Positions 12,178 to 15,174 of a DNA stretch of 15,174 bases are shown here, piece by piece (positions within the stretch are counted from its first letter, which is position 1; every line of letters begins with the position of its first letter). A model generated the notes under the pieces. The model did not search any database. It worked only from the letters and a program-made list of their open reading frames with translations, and had not been told where the DNA came from. This stretch comes from HGW-17 sp964516435 (GTDB lineage: Bacteria > Myxococcota_A > Polyangia > HGW-17). The stretch covers positions 1 to 15,174 of the forward strand of contig CAZEZP010000021.1 of assembly GCA_964516435.1 (NCBI GenBank), in the 5' to 3' direction. The position numbers and the translations under genes were made by a program.

Positions 12178-13914
12178 ATGAAGACATCGAGAACGACGTC
12201 CCCCATGCCGATCCGCCCCCTTCTTTTCCTTTTCTCCATAATCCGCCCCTTTGGGGCACGCCTGGCCGCGTGGCTCCTTCTGGCCGGCTTCCTGATGACC
12301 CTTCCGGCGCAGGCGGCCGAAATCCACGCCGGCCCCGCCGACGACGTGCTTTCGCTCCTGCGCGCCCTGCAGCCGGGCGACGAACTCGTGCTCGCCACCG
12401 GCACCTACACCCTCACGGCCCGCTACGGCTTCACGCTCGCCGGCACCCCCGAAGCCCCCATCACCGTGCGCGCGGCCGACGGCGCCGACGTCCTGTTCCA
12501 CCGCCCCGACGCTGCCCAGAACATCTGGGACTTCTCCGGCACCTACGCCACCGTGCGCGGCCTCCGCTTCTCCGGCGGCTCGGCCGGCCTGCGCATCGAG
12601 GGCGCCGACCACCTGACCATCGAGGACTGCGAAATCTTCGATACCGCCGACGTGGCCCTGCGCCTCAACGACACCGGCGTCACGTACGCCCACGTGACCA
12701 TCCGGCGCAACCACATCCACCACACGGGCGGCACCGGCGAGGGCATGTACCTGGGCTGCAACAGCGACGCCTGCCGCCTGCGCGACAGCCTCATCGAGGG
12801 CAACTGGGTGCATCACACCAACGGTCCCGGCGTCTCCCAGGGCGACGGCATCGAACTGAAGGAAGGCTCCTTCCACAACGTCATCCGCGACAACGTCGTC
12901 CACGACACGAACTACCCGTGCATCCTCACCTACAGCACGGTGGGCAACGGCCCGGCCAACGTCATCGAGGGCAACCTCCTGTGGAACTGCGGGGATCACG
13001 GCATCCAGTCCGCCCAGGACGCCGTCATCGCCAACAACATCATCCTGGGCGCGGCCGCCGACGGCATCAGCCTGCAGCCGCACCAGGCCGGCGTCCCCGG
13101 CAACCAGCGCGTCGTCCACAACACGGTCTTCAATGCCGCCGGCAGTGCCATCGTGGTACGCAACGCCACCGGCGACGTCGTCGTGGCCAACAATGCCGTA
13201 TACACGGACGGCGCGGCGGCCATCCGCATCGTGGGCCCGGACGCCACGATCGTCATCGCCGGCAACGTGGGCGCAGGCGGTCTCGATGGCTCCGCCCAGC
13301 CCGGGCTCGCCCCCGGCGACCTCGCATCCGACTTCGTCTCGGCCCACCTCGGCGGCGTCCCGCCCATCGACGCCTTCCCCGCGCCATCGAGCGCCCTGAT
13401 CGGCGCCGCCGACGCGCGCTACGTGACGGTGGCCGACTTCAACGGCACCCTGCGCGAAGACACCCTCGATGCGGGCGCCTACCGCTACGACCCGGCCGGT
13501 AATCCCGGCTGGACGCTGGAGGCCGGCTTCAAGGAAACCTCCCCCGCCCCGCCGCCCTGCGGCAACGGCACGCTCGACCCCGGCGAGGAGTGCGACGACG
13601 CCAACACCGTTTCCGGCGACGGATGCTCCGCCGCCTGCACCCGCGAAAACCCCAGCCCCTGTGGCAACGGCACGCTCGACCCCGGCGAGGAGTGCGACGA
13701 CGCCAACACCGTTTCCGGCGACGGATGCTCCGCCGCCTGCACCCGCGAGGAGACCGGCGCGAAATCCGGAGACGGCTGCAGTTGCCTAATCGCCCGCACG
13801 CCGGCCAGAGGAATTTCCGGCCCCGCCCTTCTCCTCCTGGCGTTCTGGCTGGCGCGGGCCGTACGTCCCCCCAAACGCGCCACCCGCGCCAGAACAGGGA
13901 AAAAGCCCTTCTGA
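12178..13914 (+). CDS. Exported right-handed beta-helix protein with DUF4215-type repeats and MYXO-CTERM-like tail
   Basis: A 578-residue predicted surface protein. Residues 1-46 are a long signal peptide (hydrophobic core AAWLLLAGFLMTL, cleavage near AQA). The ATG at 12178 has AGGAG 9 nt upstream; a later Met (12205) would give a more usual signal length. Residues about 50-440 form a right-handed parallel beta-helix, with repeated rungs such as HLTIEDCEIFDTADVAL, VTIRRNHIHHTGG and AVIANNIILGAAADGI, like pectate-lyase-fold polysaccharide-active proteins. Two 34-residue cysteine repeats, CGNGTLDPGEECDD onward (from 461 and 495), match DUF4215. The tail has GDGCSC (531-536), a short hydrophobic stretch (about 546-560) and a basic end, resembling MYXO-CTERM signals that anchor surface proteins in Myxococcota. 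No catalytic residues can be assigned by eye. Confidence 0.87.
   Translation: MKTSRTTSPMPIRPLLFLFSIIRPFGARLAAWLLLAGFLMTLPAQAAEIHAGPADDVLSLLRALQPGDELVLATGTYTLTARYGFTLAGTPEAPITVRAADGADVLFHRPDAAQNIWDFSGTYATVRGLRFSGGSAGLRIEGADHLTIEDCEIFDTADVALRLNDTGVTYAHVTIRRNHIHHTGGTGEGMYLGCNSDACRLRDSLIEGNWVHHTNGPGVSQGDGIELKEGSFHNVIRDNVVHDTNYPCILTYSTVGNGPANVIEGNLLWNCGDHGIQSAQDAVIANNIILGAAADGISLQPHQAGVPGNQRVVHNTVFNAAGSAIVVRNATGDVVVANNAVYTDGAAAIRIVGPDATIVIAGNVGAGGLDGSAQPGLAPGDLASDFVSAHLGGVPPIDAFPAPSSALIGAADARYVTVADFNGTLREDTLDAGAYRYDPAGNPGWTLEAGFKETSPAPPPCGNGTLDPGEECDDANTVSGDGCSAACTRENPSPCGNGTLDPGEECDDANTVSGDGCSAACTREETGAKSGDGCSCLIARTPARGISGPALLLLAFWLARAVRPPKRATRARTGKKPF
13561..13748 (+). repeat. Two identical 86-bp copies within the DUF4215-type repeats
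   Basis: The stretch 13561-13646 recurs without a change at 13663-13748, with a 102-bp period (34 codons). The preceding Cys codons differ (TGC at 13558, TGT at 13660), and the linkers between copies differ. Each unit encodes six cysteines expected to form disulfides outside the cell. Identity at synonymous positions indicates very recent duplication or gene conversion. Confidence 0.95.
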
Positions 13915-13946
13915 ACCCTTGCCGGATTCACCGGAATTTCCGCCGG

Positions 13947-14114
13947 GATTTCCCAAAACGCGTTTTCACGTCAAAAAACGGCCTCCAGGATTTCCCGAAA
14001 CGCATTTTCACATCAAAAAACGGCCTCCAGAAAATCCCGAAACGCATTTTCACGCGAAAAAACGCCCTCCAGAAAATCCCGAAACGCATTTTCACATCAA
14101 AAAATGGCCTCCAG
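13947..14114 (+). repeat. Four tandem 42-bp repeats in the gap after the beta-helix gene
   Basis: Four head-to-tail units of exactly 42 bp run 13947-13988, 13989-14030, 14031-14072 and 14073-14114. All follow the pattern (GATTT or AAAAT)CCC-AAACGCATTTTCAC-AAAAAACGGCCTCCAG, with a few substitutions each. Degenerate partial units may flank them. Each unit has a short stem with a run of T and a run of A around an 8-nt loop. Because 42 is a multiple of 3, the array is open in several frames on both strands, but no frame has a ribosome site and most differences change amino acids. I regard it as non-coding. It fills about half of the 374-nt gap between 13915 and 14288. Confidence 0.9.
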
Positions 14115-14180
14115 AAGATCCAGGTGCAGGAGACCGGAAAAACCACCCGGCGGGGGGCCGTCCGGAAACCGATTTTTTTC

Positions 14181-14209
14181 TTGACACCGCACGTGGCATT
14201 GTCTAGGGA
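14181..14209 (+). promoter_or_regulatory. Candidate promoter of the helical-protein gene
   Basis: A perfect TTGACA (14181-14186) follows a T run and is 17 nt from TAGGGA (14204-14209), a poor -10. A start near 14216 would leave a leader of about 70 nt before the ATG at 14289. Confidence 0.42.
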
Positions 14210-14288
14210 AATACCATTTTCCACGACCCTGCGCCCGAATGGTTCGCGTGCAGAAAACGCACCCCTCTCGAAAGGATTTTTTTCCATC

Positions 14289-14972
14289 ATGCAGCAACTT
14301 CTCGAATACCACAGCCTCGATACCCTGGAACACGCCCTGCGCCAACTCGACCTGCGGCTCGCCCGCGTGCCGGAACTCGCCGACCACCGGCCCATCGTGG
14401 CCGAGCGGCGCGCGGCGCTCGAGACCGCCCGCAAGGCCTTCGAGGACGCCCGGGAGGCGCGCATCGCCGCCAGCGCCGAAATCGCCTATCTCGACGAGGA
14501 AATCGACGGCACCGTCATGGACCTCTCGCAGAGCCTCCTTGTGCGGCTCCGGCGCGACCGCAACGACCCCGCCTACCGCAAACTGTTTCCCGTATCCCCC
14601 ACCCGGATGACCTCGGACGTCGCCAGTCCGCAGCAGGACCGCTGGGTCGAGGGCATTGCCGAAACCCTCCGCTCCGATGCGGAATACGCCGATATGCGGC
14701 CCCTCTCCGACGTGCTGTCCGGGCTCATGGAACGCCTGCGCCAGAGCCGCGCCCGGCGCGAGGAGCTCTACGTGAAGGAAGAGCGCTCACGCACGGCGCT
14801 GCGGCTTTCGGCCGACGACGCGCGGCGCTTCTACAACGGCCTGTACCACCGGTTCATGATGATCCTGCCCGGCCGCAAACGCCTCGTCGAGAGCCTGTTC
14901 GCGAAATTCTCGCAGACGCATTCCTCCGCAACGCCGGCCGACGGGGACGCGCAGGACGCGCAGGAATCCTGA
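14289..14972 (+). CDS. Uncharacterised alpha-helical, coiled-coil-like protein
   Basis: A 227-residue soluble protein I do not recognise. Residues about 10-90 are rich in Ala, Arg, Glu and Leu with heptad-like spacing (RRAALETARKAFEDAREARI), suggesting a long coiled coil. A conserved-looking middle motif is NDPAYRKLFP (92-101). A second helical region (about 138-182) is followed by FYNGLYHRFMMILPGRKRLVE (181-201) and a polar tail. There is no signal peptide, membrane segment or cysteine, so it is likely cytoplasmic. The ATG at 14289 is preceded by AAAGGA at 12-nt spacing across a T run; the frame is open far upstream only because of the tandem array. It is a single gene with no operon partner visible, so no function can be assigned. 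Confidence 0.72.
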   Translation: MQQLLEYHSLDTLEHALRQLDLRLARVPELADHRPIVAERRAALETARKAFEDAREARIAASAEIAYLDEEIDGTVMDLSQSLLVRLRRDRNDPAYRKLFPVSPTRMTSDVASPQQDRWVEGIAETLRSDAEYADMRPLSDVLSGLMERLRQSRARREELYVKEERSRTALRLSADDARRFYNGLYHRFMMILPGRKRLVESLFAKFSQTHSSATPADGDAQDAQES

Positions 14973-15116
14973 CGCCCACCTCTCCCCTGCTGGGCGCCGG
15001 CCGGGCGCCGTGTCCGGGCGCAGGCGCATAGAAACGCGTCATCGCCGGTGGACCATTTGCGCCGCATCCGCAGGCCCGCGTGCCGGCGGAAGAAAACTGT
15101 GGTACATCCTCTCCCC

Positions 15117-15174
15117 ATGACCGCTGCCGGCTGCACCCCCGACAAGCCGAACGCCCCCGCCCTCCTGCCCCCCC
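15117..15174 (+). CDS. Possible start of a truncated gene at the window edge
   Basis: An ATG at 15117 opens 19 codons without a stop up to the end, beginning MTAAGCTPDKPN and Pro/Ala-rich. No ribosome site precedes it. The 144 nt between the previous stop and this ATG hold GC-rich palindromes (GGCGCC twice around 14994-15010) but no other gene signal. The call rests only on position and open frame and could be wrong. Confidence 0.22.
   Translation, partial: MTAAGCTPDKPNAPALLPP

Noticed and set aside
12126..13502. 458-residue Arg/Pro-rich open frame on the plus strand
   Set aside because: It is an out-of-frame reading of the beta-helix gene, with extreme Arg/His/Pro content and no domain.
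13947..14114. The 42-bp array as a CRISPR
   Set aside because: Units are directly adjacent with no unique spacers between conserved repeats, and no cas genes are in the window.
13919..14206. 95-residue Pro/Lys/His repeat protein read through the array
   Set aside because: TTG start without ribosome site, mostly amino-acid-changing differences between units, and openness explained by a repeat length divisible by 3.
14181..14215. Sigma54 promoter (TGGCAT near 14194)
   Set aside because: There is no GC-type -12 element at the required spacing; the perfect TTGACA favours sigma70.

Overview
This 15.2 kb, GC-rich window looks like an environmental bacterium with a Gram-negative envelope: it encodes a lipoprotein, a beta-barrel-like exported protein and a RseC-type inner-membrane protein. 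The large exported beta-helix protein ends in two cysteine-rich DUF4215-type repeats and a MYXO-CTERM-like tail (Cys-x-Cys, hydrophobic segment, basic end). That combination is typical of Myxococcota and related former Deltaproteobacteria. This placement is inference, and the sequence does not fix a genus. The window probably coincides with a contig: the left end degrades inside purB and the right end stops in a C run.

Left block (28-4616, minus strand): a housekeeping operon rpsF-rpsR-rplI-dnaB (S6, S18, L9, replicative helicase), then an uncharacterised protein with two DnaJ-like zinc-finger modules, then the 5' part of purB under its own apparent promoter. The rpsF leader carries two strong hairpins behind a plausible promoter, which suits autogenous control by ribosomal proteins.

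Middle block (4962-7978, plus strand): tRNA-Arg(CCT), a stand-alone receiver-like protein lacking the expected phospho-acceptor Asp, an RlmI-type 23S rRNA methyltransferase, cytidine deaminase, and a lipoprotein with a degenerate FMN-binding (RnfG/NqrC-like) domain. The lipoprotein has its own promoter, overlapped by a perfect inverted repeat.

Convergent block (7988-11924, minus strand): a tightly packed TPR protein / RseC-like protein / flippase-like membrane protein operon with a good sigma70-type promoter. Upstream of it lie a predicted outer-membrane beta-barrel and a membrane protein with two four-cysteine zinc-binding modules.

Right block (12178-15174, plus strand): the beta-helix/DUF4215/MYXO-CTERM-like surface protein, a four-unit 42-bp tandem repeat, an unrecognised alpha-helical protein and a possible truncated gene. 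A 107-nt element that can fold into a branched structure sits between the divergent zinc-ribbon and beta-helix genes. I see no CRISPR array, transposase, integrase or recognisable defence system. The best leads are the branched element, the 42-bp array, the duplicated zinc-finger protein in the replication/ribosome operon, and the adjacent RseC-like and FMN-binding proteins.
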